This document shows positions 1-8,122 of a stretch of 64,000 nucleotides of DNA, piece after piece (the first letter of the stretch is position 1; every line of letters starts with the position of its first letter). The translations under genes and the position numbers were made by a program. The DNA is from Lysobacter lycopersici (GTDB lineage Bacteria > Pseudomonadota > Gammaproteobacteria > Xanthomonadales > Xanthomonadaceae): NCBI RefSeq assembly GCF_007556775.1, contig NZ_CP041742.1, positions 1,054,001 to 1,118,000 of the forward strand. The letters are read 5' to 3'. The notes under the pieces are model-generated. The model did no database searches. It saw nothing but the letters and a program-made list of their open reading frames with translations, and was not told where the DNA came from.

Positions 1-649
1 TGATCAGCGCATTGATGCGCAGCGCGGAGTTGTCGCCGGTGGGGATGTTCCACATCGCGTCCGCGTAGCGCTTGCCGTAATCGCCGATCCGCACGCGGCC
101 TCGCGCCTCGACCTGGTCCTGCGGGCGGCGCGTGATCAGCGAGATCGCGCCGGCCGCGGTATTGCGCCCGAACAGCGTGCCCTGCGGGCCCTTGAGCACT
201 TCGATCCGTTCCACGTCGAGGAAGGGCAGCAGCACGCCGCCGCCGCGCCCGCCGTAAACGCCATCGACGTAGATGCCCACCGCCGGATCGGTGCCGATGC
301 CGAAGTCATCGGTGCTGATGCCGCGCAGGCCGAAGGTCGGCTGGGTCGGCTGCACGCCATCGATCACCAGTCCTGGAACGAAGGAATCGATGTCACTGAG
401 GTCCTCGGCCTCGACGTCGTCGAGCAAGGCCTTGTTCACCACCTGCAACGCGATCGGGACGTCCTGCAACTGCTGTTCGCGGCTCTGCGCGGTGACCGTG
501 ATCGTGTCCAGCGTCGCCGCGTCCCTGGCGACGTCGGCCGCGGGTTGCGGCGCCTCTTGCGCGAACGCCGCGCCGGTGGCGGACAGGGTGGCGGCCGCGA
601 AGATCGCGCGGCGCAGGCTGGTGGCGAGTTTCCGGGTCTTGAACGTCAT
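1..649 (-). CDS. TonB-dependent receptor, N-terminal part (cut by window edge)
   Basis: Outer-membrane active-transport receptor; only the first 216 or so residues lie in the window. An N-terminal signal peptide ends in an A-F-A motif near residue 30. A TonB-box-like stretch DTITVTA follows near residue 49, then a plug domain with the usual landmarks (QDVPIALQV, GLRGI, VYGGRGGG, ERIEVLKGPQGTLFGRN, residues about 60-175). The ATG sits close behind the stop of the diheme cytochrome gene (40 bases), so the receptor is probably the last gene of the operon that begins with the beta-helix lipoprotein. The substrate cannot be read from the sequence. Truncation is due to the window boundary only. Confidence 0.93.
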   Translation of the reverse strand, partial: MTFKTRKLATSLRRAIFAAATLSATGAAFAQEAPQPAADVARDAATLDTITVTAQSREQQLQDVPIALQVVNKALLDDVEAEDLSDIDSFVPGLVIDGVQPTQPTFGLRGISTDDFGIGTDPAVGIYVDGVYGGRGGGVLLPFLDVERIEVLKGPQGTLFGRNTAAGAISLITRRPQDQVEARGRVRIGDYGKRYADAMWNIPTGDNSALRINALI

Positions 650-688
650 GGCGGCTCCCCTTCGCTAGGCGTTTTCGGGTGGAACGGA

Positions 689-1864
689 TTACATCGGCAT
701 CGTGGCGGATTCTTGCGGATCGCAATTGCCCTGCATCGCGGCGATCCAGTCGCGGATCAGTTGTACCCCTTCGCGGTGGACCACGTCGCGCCCGAGCTCC
801 GGCATCATCACCCCGGGGTCGTCGCTGTCGATCCGGTAGGTCAGGATCGATTCGTCGGCCTGCCCGGGCACGATGCCGAAGCGATGGCCGCCGGTTCCCT
901 GCCCGGCCGCGACCGGCGGCTTGCACAGGCCGAGGTGGCGCGGGTCCTGGTCGAACGAATCCAGCCACAGGCCCGAGGTGTCGGCCGGACCCTCGGGGTT
1001 GTGGCAATGGCCGCAATTGATGTCGAGGTAGGCGCGTGCGCGGCCATCGAGGCTGGCGTTCGCGGCGTCGCGCCAGTCGGCGTTGCGCGGAACGCCGCGC
1101 GCCGGCACGTCGCGCAGGTAGCCGAGTTCCACCAGGTGCGCGAGCTGGTTCTCGCTGCCGCTGGCGTAGGCGTAATCCTTGTTGAGGTGCCGCGCCTTCG
1201 GTCCCAGCGGCTTGATCACGCGGGTGGTGTTGTTGCTGGCGTGGCAGCCGGCGCACTGGTTCTGGTCCGGCACCTGGTAGGTGAAGGGTTCGCGGCTGCC
1301 GTCGGCGGCGACCAGTTGCAGCGGCACGCTGGCGCCGGTGCGTTCCAGCGTCGCCTCGGTCTGCGCAGCGTTCCAGACGTAGGCGAGCGCGACCCAACCC
1401 TGCTGGCGATGCACCAGCAGCCGGGTTTCGATCATGCGCACGTTGCGCAGGTCCAATCCCTCGCCGGCATGGTCGCGCGAGGTGTCGTCGGTGCGCGCGA
1501 CTCCGTTTTCGCCGGCGGCCACGGGATAGAAGAAGGTCTTGCTGAGGATGGTCCCGACCGGGAAGTCGAAGGCTTCGCGTGGCTCGTAGCGCGCGGACGC
1601 GCCTTCGGGCATCCACATCGTGCGCAACTTGTGCGCGTAGTCGCTGAACAGGGGCGTGTTGAGGTCGAACGGGACCACGCGCGCGTTCAAGGCCAGCCTG
1701 TCGCCATCGCGATAGACCACGTTCCAGTCGCTGAGCTTGGTCGGATAACCGTCGGCATGGAAAGCCACCGGCGCGGGCCCGCGCGCGCAAGCGGCGAGCA
1801 ACAACGCCGGCACGGCCAGCATTGCCCATGCCAACGCCCCCCGGGCCGTGGACGCCTCGCTCAT
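689..1864 (-). CDS. SO2930-family diheme c-type cytochrome, lipoprotein
   Basis: A 391-residue secreted cytochrome. The N-terminus carries a lipoprotein signal (LLLAAC), so it should be anchored in the envelope. Two CxxCH haem-binding motifs are visible: CAGCH at residues 204-208 and CGHCH at 284-288. The downstream HNPEGPADTSG and MMPELGRDVVH segments fit the TIGR03806-type family that I know to be a constant neighbour of a beta-helix lipoprotein (TIGR03805 type), which is the arrangement here. Its ATG overlaps the beta-helix gene's TGA by 4 bases, indicating translational coupling. The role is presumably electron transfer during a periplasmic oxidation, but no substrate is established. Confidence 0.9.
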   Translation of the reverse strand: MSEASTARGALAWAMLAVPALLLAACARGPAPVAFHADGYPTKLSDWNVVYRDGDRLALNARVVPFDLNTPLFSDYAHKLRTMWMPEGASARYEPREAFDFPVGTILSKTFFYPVAAGENGVARTDDTSRDHAGEGLDLRNVRMIETRLLVHRQQGWVALAYVWNAAQTEATLERTGASVPLQLVAADGSREPFTYQVPDQNQCAGCHASNNTTRVIKPLGPKARHLNKDYAYASGSENQLAHLVELGYLRDVPARGVPRNADWRDAANASLDGRARAYLDINCGHCHNPEGPADTSGLWLDSFDQDPRHLGLCKPPVAAGQGTGGHRFGIVPGQADESILTYRIDSDDPGVMMPELGRDVVHREGVQLIRDWIAAMQGNCDPQESATMPM

Positions 1865-3066
1865 GCCTGCTTCAATGCCACCGCCGGCAACGGGTCGAGC
1901 TTGCAGTCGAACGGCTTGGCGTCGGATTTCGGATTCTTGTTCTTGTTCGGCCCATCGGCATTGAGCACGCCCGACGCACCCTGCACGCAGATCTGCGGTC
2001 CCCCGGCGCGCTTGGCGTTGGCATAGCCGTCCCACAGCACGTCGGGCATGTGCCCGTTGAGCCCGAACATCGCCACCTTCAGCGCCTTCAGCTCCAGCCC
2101 GTCGGGGGAATCGCCGCCGCCGGAGAAACGGTTGTCGTGGACGTAGATGTACTCGGGATAGGGATCGAACGCCGCCGACGGCTTGTACTTGCTGTCGTAG
2201 CCGGCGGAGTAATGGCTGGCGATCAGCACGTTCGCGGTCTGGTTGTCGGCGATCTCGTTGTCGAAGACCTCGACTTCGTCGTTGGACATGATCACCACGC
2301 CCGAACCGGCCGGCACCGCCGACACCGCGCTGCCCTTGCGCCCGAAGTTGTCGGTGTTGTTGGCGAGGATGCGGTTCTTGAACACGCGCGTGGTGTGCCC
2401 CGGCTGCGGCAGGTCGGGCATGTTGAACACCAGGATGCCGCCGGTGTTGTGGGTGGCGACGTTGTCGTACACGTCGGCGCCGATGCAGTTCTCGATCTCG
2501 ATGCCGGCGACGTTGCGTTCGGCACGATTGCGGCGCACGACCACGTCCTTCGACTGGCCGACGTAGATACCGGCGTCCGAGGCGCCGATCACCACCGAAT
2601 CCTCGATCAGCACGCCGCGGGTCTGCACCGGGTACAGACCGTAGGCGCCGTTGCCGGTGTCGGGGCCGTTGGTCCATTCCACGCGCACGCCGCGGATGGC
2701 GATGTTCTCGCCTTCGTTCACTTTCAGGCCATCGCCCTTGGTGTCCTCGATCGCGAGGTTCTCCAGGGTGAAGTCGCTGGCGTTGACGATCAGGCCCTCG
2801 GCGCCGCTGGCCTGGCCCTTGAAGCTGAGCACGGTCTTGTCCTTGCCGGCGCCGCGGATGGTCACTCCGTCCACGCGCAGGCTCAGGCTGCGATCGAGGT
2901 GGTAGCGGCCGGCGGGAATGTCGATCACGTCCCCGGGCTTGGCGTCGAGCAGGCGTTGTTGCAGCGTCTTCTGGAATTCCGCGTCGGCGGCGGTCACCGC
3001 TTCGCGATGGCCATCGCCACAGGCGGCCAACAGGCCGGACATCGCGAGTACCAGCATGATTCGCAT
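1861..3066 (-). CDS. Parallel beta-helix repeat lipoprotein (TIGR03805-like)
   Basis: A 401-residue protein with a short lipoprotein signal (SGLLAAC, Cys near residue 16), followed by many right-handed beta-helix turns typical of NosD/pectin-lyase-like proteins (repeats such as DGVTIRGAGKDKTVLSF, SDFTLENLAIEDTKGDG, NIAIRGVRVE, GVLIEDSVVIGASDAGIYVG). The ATG at 3066 was chosen for the strong purine-rich ribosome-binding site (GGGGAGGAG) just upstream and the signal peptide it gives. It is first in the operon with the diheme cytochrome and the TonB receptor. Families with this architecture may bind or cleave polysaccharide or act as scaffolds; no catalytic residues can be assigned here. Confidence 0.88.
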   Translation of the reverse strand: MRIMLVLAMSGLLAACGDGHREAVTAADAEFQKTLQQRLLDAKPGDVIDIPAGRYHLDRSLSLRVDGVTIRGAGKDKTVLSFKGQASGAEGLIVNASDFTLENLAIEDTKGDGLKVNEGENIAIRGVRVEWTNGPDTGNGAYGLYPVQTRGVLIEDSVVIGASDAGIYVGQSKDVVVRRNRAERNVAGIEIENCIGADVYDNVATHNTGGILVFNMPDLPQPGHTTRVFKNRILANNTDNFGRKGSAVSAVPAGSGVVIMSNDEVEVFDNEIADNQTANVLIASHYSAGYDSKYKPSAAFDPYPEYIYVHDNRFSGGGDSPDGLELKALKVAMFGLNGHMPDVLWDGYANAKRAGGPQICVQGASGVLNADGPNKNKNPKSDAKPFDCKLDPLPAVALKQA

Positions 3067-3113
3067 CGTTTTCTCCTCCCCGGTCCGCGCCAGCCGCGCC
3101 GAACCTTCCCCTC

Positions 3114-3126
3114 CACAGTGTCTGTG
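3114..3126. promoter_or_regulatory. Small palindrome in a divergent promoter region, possible operator
   Basis: CACAG-TGT-CTGTG is a perfect 5-base-arm inverted repeat roughly midway between the divergent beta-helix lipoprotein and AraC-type regulator genes. It could be an operator, but a palindrome this short also arises by chance. Confidence 0.25.
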
Positions 3127-3198
3127 CCGGGCGCTCGCGGGCAGAGGGCAGAAACGGCATACTCGTGGGGGGAAAAACGGACAATCTGGCCAAAGCGC

Positions 3199-4257
3199 AT
3201 GAACCGCCCGATCGCCGATCCGCGCCTGACCACCGCCAACATCTCCACCAACATCCTGGCCGGCTTGTGCCAGATGGCGGACGAACACGGCGTCGCCTGC
3301 GCGCCCTGGTTCGCCGGCCTGCGCGTGGCGCGCTCGCAGATCGACGACGCGAGCTTGCGGGTGTCCTATCGCCAGGCCAGCGGCATCCTGCACCGCGCCC
3401 TGCGCGACCTGCCGGTCGCGGACGCGGGCTTGCGCCTGGGCCGACGCCAGAGCATCGGCAACTTCGGCTTGCTCGGGCTGGCGATGATGACCGCGCGCAG
3501 TTTCGGCGATGCGGTCGCGATCGGCCTGCAGTACGCACCGCTGTCGGGCAGCCTGATCGACCTCGAGCTCGACGCCTCCGACCCGCGCGAGCTGGGCGTG
3601 ATCGCGCGCCCGCGCGCGGACGAGCCGGCGATCCTGCCGTTCCTGTGCGAGGAGTTGTACGCCAGCGTGCTGATGCTATGCCGCGGCCTGGTCGGGCCGG
3701 CGTTCCGGCCGCTGCGGCTGGAGCTGACCTATCCGGCTCCGGCGTACGCGCACGAGTACGAGGCCCTGTTCGGCTGCGAGGTGCGCTTCGACATGCCGCG
3801 CAACCGCGAACTGGTCGATCCGGCATGGATGGAACACCGCTTGCCGACCTGGAACCCGGTGAGCGCACGCCAGGCGCTGGCCTTGTGCCGCGCGCAGATG
3901 CCGGGCGGCGAACGGCCCGGCGAACTCGTCGCGAGCGTCCGCAGCCTGCTGCGCGTGCGCCTGCAGGACAACCCGCGGCTGGCCGACATCGCCGACGAAC
4001 TGCATGTCACCGAACGCACCCTGCGCCGGCAACTCCTGGCGGCCGGCACCGGCTTCAAGCAACTGCACGACCAGGTGCGCCACGAACGCGCCCGCGACCT
4101 GCTGCGCGAACGCGACCTGCCCATCGCGCAGGTCGGCGCCAGCGTCGGTTTCCGCGATGCGCGCGAATTCCGCCGCGCGTTCAAGCGCTGGACCGGAACC
4201 ACGCCCAGCCAGGCGCGCGATGCCCGGCCCGGGGCCACGACCGCAACCGACGGATGA
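3199..4257 (+). CDS. AraC-family transcriptional regulator (Arabinose_bd-type N-terminus)
   Basis: A 352-residue cytoplasmic regulator. Residues about 20-200 match the AraC-type arabinose-binding-like domain found in OruR/ArgR-like regulators (QSIGNFGLLGLAMMTARSFGDAV is typical). Residues about 255-345 form the two-helix-turn-helix AraC DNA-binding domain (LADIADELHVTERTLRRQL and IAQVGASVGFRDAREFRRAFKRWTG). It is transcribed divergently from the beta-helix/cytochrome/TonB-receptor operon, with 132 bases between the two ATGs, so it is a reasonable candidate regulator of that operon. The inducer is unknown. It converges with ridA, only 9 bases separating the ends. Confidence 0.9.
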   Translation: MNRPIADPRLTTANISTNILAGLCQMADEHGVACAPWFAGLRVARSQIDDASLRVSYRQASGILHRALRDLPVADAGLRLGRRQSIGNFGLLGLAMMTARSFGDAVAIGLQYAPLSGSLIDLELDASDPRELGVIARPRADEPAILPFLCEELYASVLMLCRGLVGPAFRPLRLELTYPAPAYAHEYEALFGCEVRFDMPRNRELVDPAWMEHRLPTWNPVSARQALALCRAQMPGGERPGELVASVRSLLRVRLQDNPRLADIADELHVTERTLRRQLLAAGTGFKQLHDQVRHERARDLLRERDLPIAQVGASVGFRDAREFRRAFKRWTGTTPSQARDARPGATTATDG

Positions 4258-4266
4258 CGCTAGCCG

Positions 4267-4650
4267 CTAGCGCAGCACCATCACCGCGTCGACTTCGAAC
4301 TGCGCGCCTTTCGGCAAGGCCGAGACTTCGACCGTGGAACGCGCCGGATATGGACTCTCGAAATACTCGGCCATCACCGCGTTGACTTCGCCGAACTGGC
4401 CGAGGTCGACGAGGTACAGGCCCACGCGCACGACATCGTCGAGCGAACCGCCGGCGGCCGCGCATACGGCTTTCAAATTGTCGAACGCGCGCCGCGCCTG
4501 CATCGCGATGTCGCCCTCGACCAGCGACCCGCTGGCCGGATCGAGTGGAATCTGCCCGGACAGGTACACGGTGTCGCCGGCGCGCACCGCCTGCGAATAC
4601 GGGCCGATGGCGGCGGGCGCGTTGTCGGAATGGATGGGTTGGCGGGGCAT
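4267..4650 (-). CDS. ridA: RidA-family enamine/imine deaminase
   Basis: A 127-residue protein of the YjgF/YER057c/UK114 family, which hydrolyses reactive enamines/imines released by PLP enzymes such as threonine dehydratase. Family landmarks are present: GPYSQAVRAGDTVYLSGQIPLDP near the N-terminus, the QARRAFDNLKAV helix, and the conserved Arg of YPARSTVEV near the end. The start MPRQPIHS was chosen over an ATG nine codons upstream because of the GGAG ribosome-binding site in front and because homologues begin there. It lies downstream of spoT on the same strand, separated by a palindromic repeat. Confidence 0.95.
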   Translation of the reverse strand: MPRQPIHSDNAPAAIGPYSQAVRAGDTVYLSGQIPLDPASGSLVEGDIAMQARRAFDNLKAVCAAAGGSLDDVVRVGLYLVDLGQFGEVNAVMAEYFESPYPARSTVEVSALPKGAQFEVDAVMVLR

Positions 4651-4677
4651 GGCGAATTCTCCGATGGATGCATCCAT

Positions 4678-4757
4678 TGTAGGAGCGCACCGCAGGGGCG
4701 CGACAGGAATTCGCGAAGGTCGCGTCCCTCGGCCTGCGGCCTCGGTGTGCTCCTACA
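4678..4757. repeat. GTAGGAGC-type REP-like palindrome between spoT and ridA
   Basis: An 80-base element bounded by TGTAGGAGC and its complement GCTCCTACA, with inner inverted repeats. Similar TGT(A/G)GGAGC elements occur at 9784 and 22325, and a half-element at 28444. The right end contains the TAG stop codon of spoT (CTA at 4753-4755). The spacing suggests an extended hairpin in RNA that could act as a 3'-end stabiliser or attenuator upstream of ridA. Confidence 0.8.
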
Positions 4758-6933
4758 GGCGCTGCACGCCGTGCACGACGGCGAGCCGGCGCACGCGGCG
4801 TATGACTTCGGCGAGGTGCTTGCGGCCCCTGACCTCGATCGCGAAGCGGATCGCGGCGATGCGCGTGTCGCGCTCCATGTAGTCGACGCGGTCGATGTTC
4901 GATTCGGCCTGCGCGATCGCGGCCGCGACCTGCGCCAGCACGCCGGGATGGTTGTTGACCTCGACCCGCAGCAATGCCTGGAAGAAGCCTTCGACCGCGC
5001 GATCCCAGCCGATCTGCACCCAGCGCTCGGGCGACTTGCGATAGTCGGCGACGTTCGGGCAATCCATGCGGTGCACGACGATGCCCTTGCCCGCGGTGTG
5101 GAAGCCCATGATCTCGTCGCCGGGAATCGGCGTGCAGCAGTTGGCGAAAGTGATGACGCCGCGTTCGGCGCCGGTGATCAGGATCTTCTCGCCGCTGCGC
5201 GGAGGTTGCGGCGCGAGCAGGTCCGCGGTGTCCGGTTCGCTGCGCGCCAGCGATTGCGCGACCTGCGCCGGCATGCGGTTGCCGAGGCCGATGTCGTGCA
5301 GCAGTGCCTCGAGCCGCGGATAGCGGTGCTCGGCGAGGTAGCCGTCCAGCCGTGGCGGCGGCAAACGGTCGAGCGAGGTGCCGAGCCCTTCCAGCGCGCG
5401 ATCAAGCATGCGGTGGCCCAGTTCGACCGCATCCTCGTGCTGCAGCTGCTTGAGCTGGTGGCGGATCGCGGTGCGCGCCTTGCTGGTGGCGACGAATTCC
5501 AGCCACTGCGGCTTCGGCGCCGCCGACGGCGCGGTGATGACCTCCACGCGTTGCCCGCTGGCGAGCTTGGTGCGCAGCGGCACCAGCTTCTTGTCCACAC
5601 GCGCGGCGACCGCATGGTTGCCGACGTCGGTATGCACCGCGTAGGCGAAGTCGAGCGCGGTGGAATTGCGCGGCAGCGACATGATGTCGCCCTTGGGCGT
5701 GAACAGGTAGACCTCGTCCGGGAACAGGTCGACCTTGACGTTCTCGAGGAATTCCAGCGACGAGCCCGCCGAACGCTGCGATTCGATCAGGTTGACGATC
5801 CAGGCGTGCGCACGCGTCTGCGCGCTGGTCGCGGTACCGCCATCGTGCTTGTACGCCCAGTGCGCGGCGATGCCGCGTTCGGCGATCAGGTCCATTTCCG
5901 TGGTGCGGATCTGCACCTCGATCGGCGACCCGTACGGACCGAACAGCACCGTGTGCAGCGACTGGTAGCCGTTCGCCTTGGGGATGGCGATGAAATCGCG
6001 GAAGCGCCCGTCCAGCGGCTTGAACGCCGCATGCACCACGCCCAGCGCGTGGTAGCACTCGGCGACCGAACCGACCACGATGCGGAAACCGAACACGTCC
6101 ATCACCTGGTCGAAGCTCTTGCCTTCGTTGCGCATCTTCGAATAGATGCTCCACGGCGACTTGATCCGGCTCACCAGGCGGTAGTGCAGGCCTTCCTTGG
6201 TCAGGCGCTGCGCGAGCTGCGCCTCGATCTTGGCCAGCGCCTCGCGCCGCACCAGCGGCTCGGTGCGGATGCGCCGTTCCAGCACTCGGTGCCGCAGCGG
6301 ATACAGGGCCTTGAAACCGAGGTCCTGCAGTTCGGCCTTGATCAGGTTCATGCCCAGGCGCTGGGCGATGGGCGCGTGGATTTCCAGCGTCTCGCGCGCG
6401 ATGCGGGTTCGCGCCTCCGGCGATTGCGCGCCGAGCGTGCGCATGTTGTGCAGGCGGTCGGCGAGCTTGATCAGGATCACGCGCAGGTCGCGCGCCATCG
6501 CCAGCAGCATCTTGCGGAAGCTCTCGGCGGCGGCTTCCTGGCGGTCGGCGAAGTGCAGCTTGTCCAGCTTGGTGACGCCCTCGACCAGTTCGGCCACGGT
6601 TTCGCCGAATTCGCTGGCGATCGACTCGCGCGACAGCGGCGTGTCCTCGATGGTGTCGTGCAGGATCGCCGCGACCAGCGTTTCCACGTCCAGCCCCTGC
6701 TCGGCCAGCACCTTCGCCACCGCCACCGGGTGGGTGATGTAGGGCTCGCCCGACTTGCGCGTTTGCCCGGCATGCGCGGCGGCGCCGACCGCCCAGGCGC
6801 GGCGCAGCAACTGGCGCTGTTCCGCGCTCAGGTAGTCGGCGGCGGATTCGAGCGCGGAGACATAGTCGGGCACCGGTTCGGCCGGTGCCGCGGCGGCGGG
6901 AATGCGATGGTCGACGGGCGCCGGGTCGCTCAT
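4753..6933 (-). CDS. spoT: Bifunctional (p)ppGpp synthetase/hydrolase SpoT
   Basis: A 726-residue RelA/SpoT homologue controlling the stringent response. In order: HD hydrolase domain with HDTIEDT and the KLADRLHNMRTLG helix (residues about 75-200), which suggests an active hydrolase; synthetase domain with DVFGFRIVV and FIAIPKANGYQSLHT (about 245-370); TGS domain (LPRNSTALDFAYAVHTDVG, about 400-460); a helical region; and a C-terminal ACT domain (about 650-726). Length and domain order match SpoT rather than a small alarmone synthetase. It follows rpoZ as in many Gammaproteobacteria. The TAG stop is the TAG of the neighbouring GTAGGAGC palindrome. Confidence 0.97.
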   Translation of the reverse strand: MSDPAPVDHRIPAAAAPAEPVPDYVSALESAADYLSAEQRQLLRRAWAVGAAAHAGQTRKSGEPYITHPVAVAKVLAEQGLDVETLVAAILHDTIEDTPLSRESIASEFGETVAELVEGVTKLDKLHFADRQEAAAESFRKMLLAMARDLRVILIKLADRLHNMRTLGAQSPEARTRIARETLEIHAPIAQRLGMNLIKAELQDLGFKALYPLRHRVLERRIRTEPLVRREALAKIEAQLAQRLTKEGLHYRLVSRIKSPWSIYSKMRNEGKSFDQVMDVFGFRIVVGSVAECYHALGVVHAAFKPLDGRFRDFIAIPKANGYQSLHTVLFGPYGSPIEVQIRTTEMDLIAERGIAAHWAYKHDGGTATSAQTRAHAWIVNLIESQRSAGSSLEFLENVKVDLFPDEVYLFTPKGDIMSLPRNSTALDFAYAVHTDVGNHAVAARVDKKLVPLRTKLASGQRVEVITAPSAAPKPQWLEFVATSKARTAIRHQLKQLQHEDAVELGHRMLDRALEGLGTSLDRLPPPRLDGYLAEHRYPRLEALLHDIGLGNRMPAQVAQSLARSEPDTADLLAPQPPRSGEKILITGAERGVITFANCCTPIPGDEIMGFHTAGKGIVVHRMDCPNVADYRKSPERWVQIGWDRAVEGFFQALLRVEVNNHPGVLAQVAAAIAQAESNIDRVDYMERDTRIAAIRFAIEVRGRKHLAEVIRRVRRLAVVHGVQRL

Positions 6934-6970
6934 GCCCCGAGCCTACGACGGCGCGGGCCGGGCCGGCAAA

Positions 6971-6996
6971 CGAAAACGGCCCCTCGCGGGGCCGTT
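6971..6996 (-). terminator. Rho-independent terminator after rpoZ
   Basis: AACGGCCCC pairs with GGGGCCGTT around a 4-base loop; on the minus strand it is followed by a short T run. It lies between the rpoZ stop and the spoT start, so part of the transcription from gmk-rpoZ may stop here and spoT may have its own promoter. Confidence 0.75.
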
Positions 6997-7022
6997 CGGA
7001 CTGGCGAAACCGGAGCCGAGGC

Positions 7023-7322
7023 TCAGTCGTCGCCCTTCATGTCGTCGTCGCCGGCGACCACTTCGGCCGCGGCCCATTCCAGCGCCTCGCGTTCCTTGCG
7101 CTCGCGCTCGGACTTGTCGACGGCGTCGATGTAGTCCTGGTCGATGGCGCTGGCCGCGATCTCGCGCAGGGCGAGCACGGTCGGCTTGTCGTTGGATTCG
7201 CTGTTGTCGATCTGCGGATCGACGCCGTTGGCGAGCTGGCGCGCGCGCTTGGCGGCCATCATCACGAGTTCGAAGCGGTTGTCGACCACTTCCAGGCAAT
7301 CTTCCACGGTAATGCGGGCCAT
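7023..7322 (-). CDS. rpoZ: RNA polymerase omega subunit
   Basis: A 99-residue RpoZ. The conserved N-terminus MARITVEDC, the [16 protein letters not shown] helix that contacts the beta' subunit, and [11 protein letters not shown] identify it. The acidic tail ([13 protein letters not shown]) is common in this family of bacteria. It assists RNA polymerase assembly and contributes to a ppGpp-binding site, which fits its position between gmk and spoT. Confidence 0.97.
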   Translation of the reverse strand: MARITVEDCLEVVDNRFELVMMAAKRARQLANGVDPQIDNSESNDKPTVLALREIAASAIDQDYIDAVDKSERERKEREALEWAAAEVVAGDDDMKGDD

Positions 7323-7427
7323 AGCTCTCCCGGCGGCCGGTCAGGCCGTCGATTCAAAAGAGGGGGGGACGCGGATGATAGGGATTCCCCGCGTCTGGCG
7401 CAAGCATGGTCCTGTGGAATCAATGGC

Positions 7428-7497
7428 TTAGGGTGGCCTTGGCCCACCATCCAGCGTTGCGGATACGCATGCGGCGTGCCGAGGCCCGCCCCCTACC
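7428..7497. repeat. GTAGGGCGGG-type palindrome between gmk and rpoZ
   Basis: A degenerate two-arm element: TTAGGGTGGCCTTGGCCCACCA on one side and GGCCCGCCCCCTAC on the other, related to the elements at 10464, 29327 and 43988. Its right end contains the TAG stop of gmk (CTA at 7493-7495). The rest of the 170-base gap between rpoZ and gmk shows no gene. Confidence 0.7.
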
Positions 7498-8122
7498 CGT
7501 CCCTGAGCAACTCCGCGATCAGGGCTTCGTGGCGAACCCGCTGCACCGGCCGGCGGGCCCGGCTTCCCGCGACGACGGCGCAGACCTCGTCGACCGCATC
7601 GTCGAAGACCTCGTTCACCACCACGTAGTCGAACTCGTCGTAATGGCTCATCTCCTCGCGCGCGGCGGCGAGGCGGCGGCGGATGGTCTCCTCGCTGTCC
7701 TGGCCGCGCGAACGCATGCGTTGCTCGAGCGCATTGCGCGAGGGCGGCAGGATGAAGATGCCGATCGCGTCGGGCACCTGCGCGCGCACCTGGCGCGCGC
7801 CCTGCCAGTCGATTTCCAGCACCACGTCCTTGCCGGCGGCGAGCTGCGGCAGCACCGACTGCCGCGCGGTGCCCTTCCAGTCGCCGTGCACTTCGGCGTA
7901 TTCGAAGAAATCGCCGTTGCGGATCATCGCCTTGAATTCGTCCACGGCGATGAAGTGGTAGTGCTCGGCGTGTCGTTCGCCCGGCCGCGGCTGGCGCGAG
8001 GTGAACGAGATCGACAGGCACAGGCGAGGGTCGCGCGCCAGCACTGCGTTGACGATGCTCGATTTCCCGGCGCCCGAGGGCGCGGCGACGATGAAAAGCG
8101 TTCCGGGCACGATCTCGCTCAT
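7493..8122 (-). CDS. gmk: Guanylate kinase
   Basis: A 209-residue GMP kinase (ATP + GMP to ADP + GDP). The P-loop APSGAGKSS is at residues 14-22, followed by the GMP-binding segments SFTSRQPRPGE and HYHFIAVDEF, then VLEIDWQGARQV and the lid region RRRLAAAREEM. The ATG overlaps the yicC stop by 4 bases, so the two are co-translated. The stop codon TAG is the TAG of an adjacent GTAGGG palindrome. Confidence 0.97.
   Translation of the reverse strand: MSEIVPGTLFIVAAPSGAGKSSIVNAVLARDPRLCLSISFTSRQPRPGERHAEHYHFIAVDEFKAMIRNGDFFEYAEVHGDWKGTARQSVLPQLAAGKDVVLEIDWQGARQVRAQVPDAIGIFILPPSRNALEQRMRSRGQDSEETIRRRLAAAREEMSHYDEFDYVVVNEVFDDAVDEVCAVVAGSRARRPVQRVRHEALIAELLRDG

Noticed and set aside
1822..4257. Very long open frames antisense to or overlapping the real genes, such as the plus-strand frame through the beta-helix gene
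   Set aside because: High GC content makes spurious open frames common. The alternative frames have repetitive Arg/Ala-rich translations without family motifs, while the chosen frames show clear domains.
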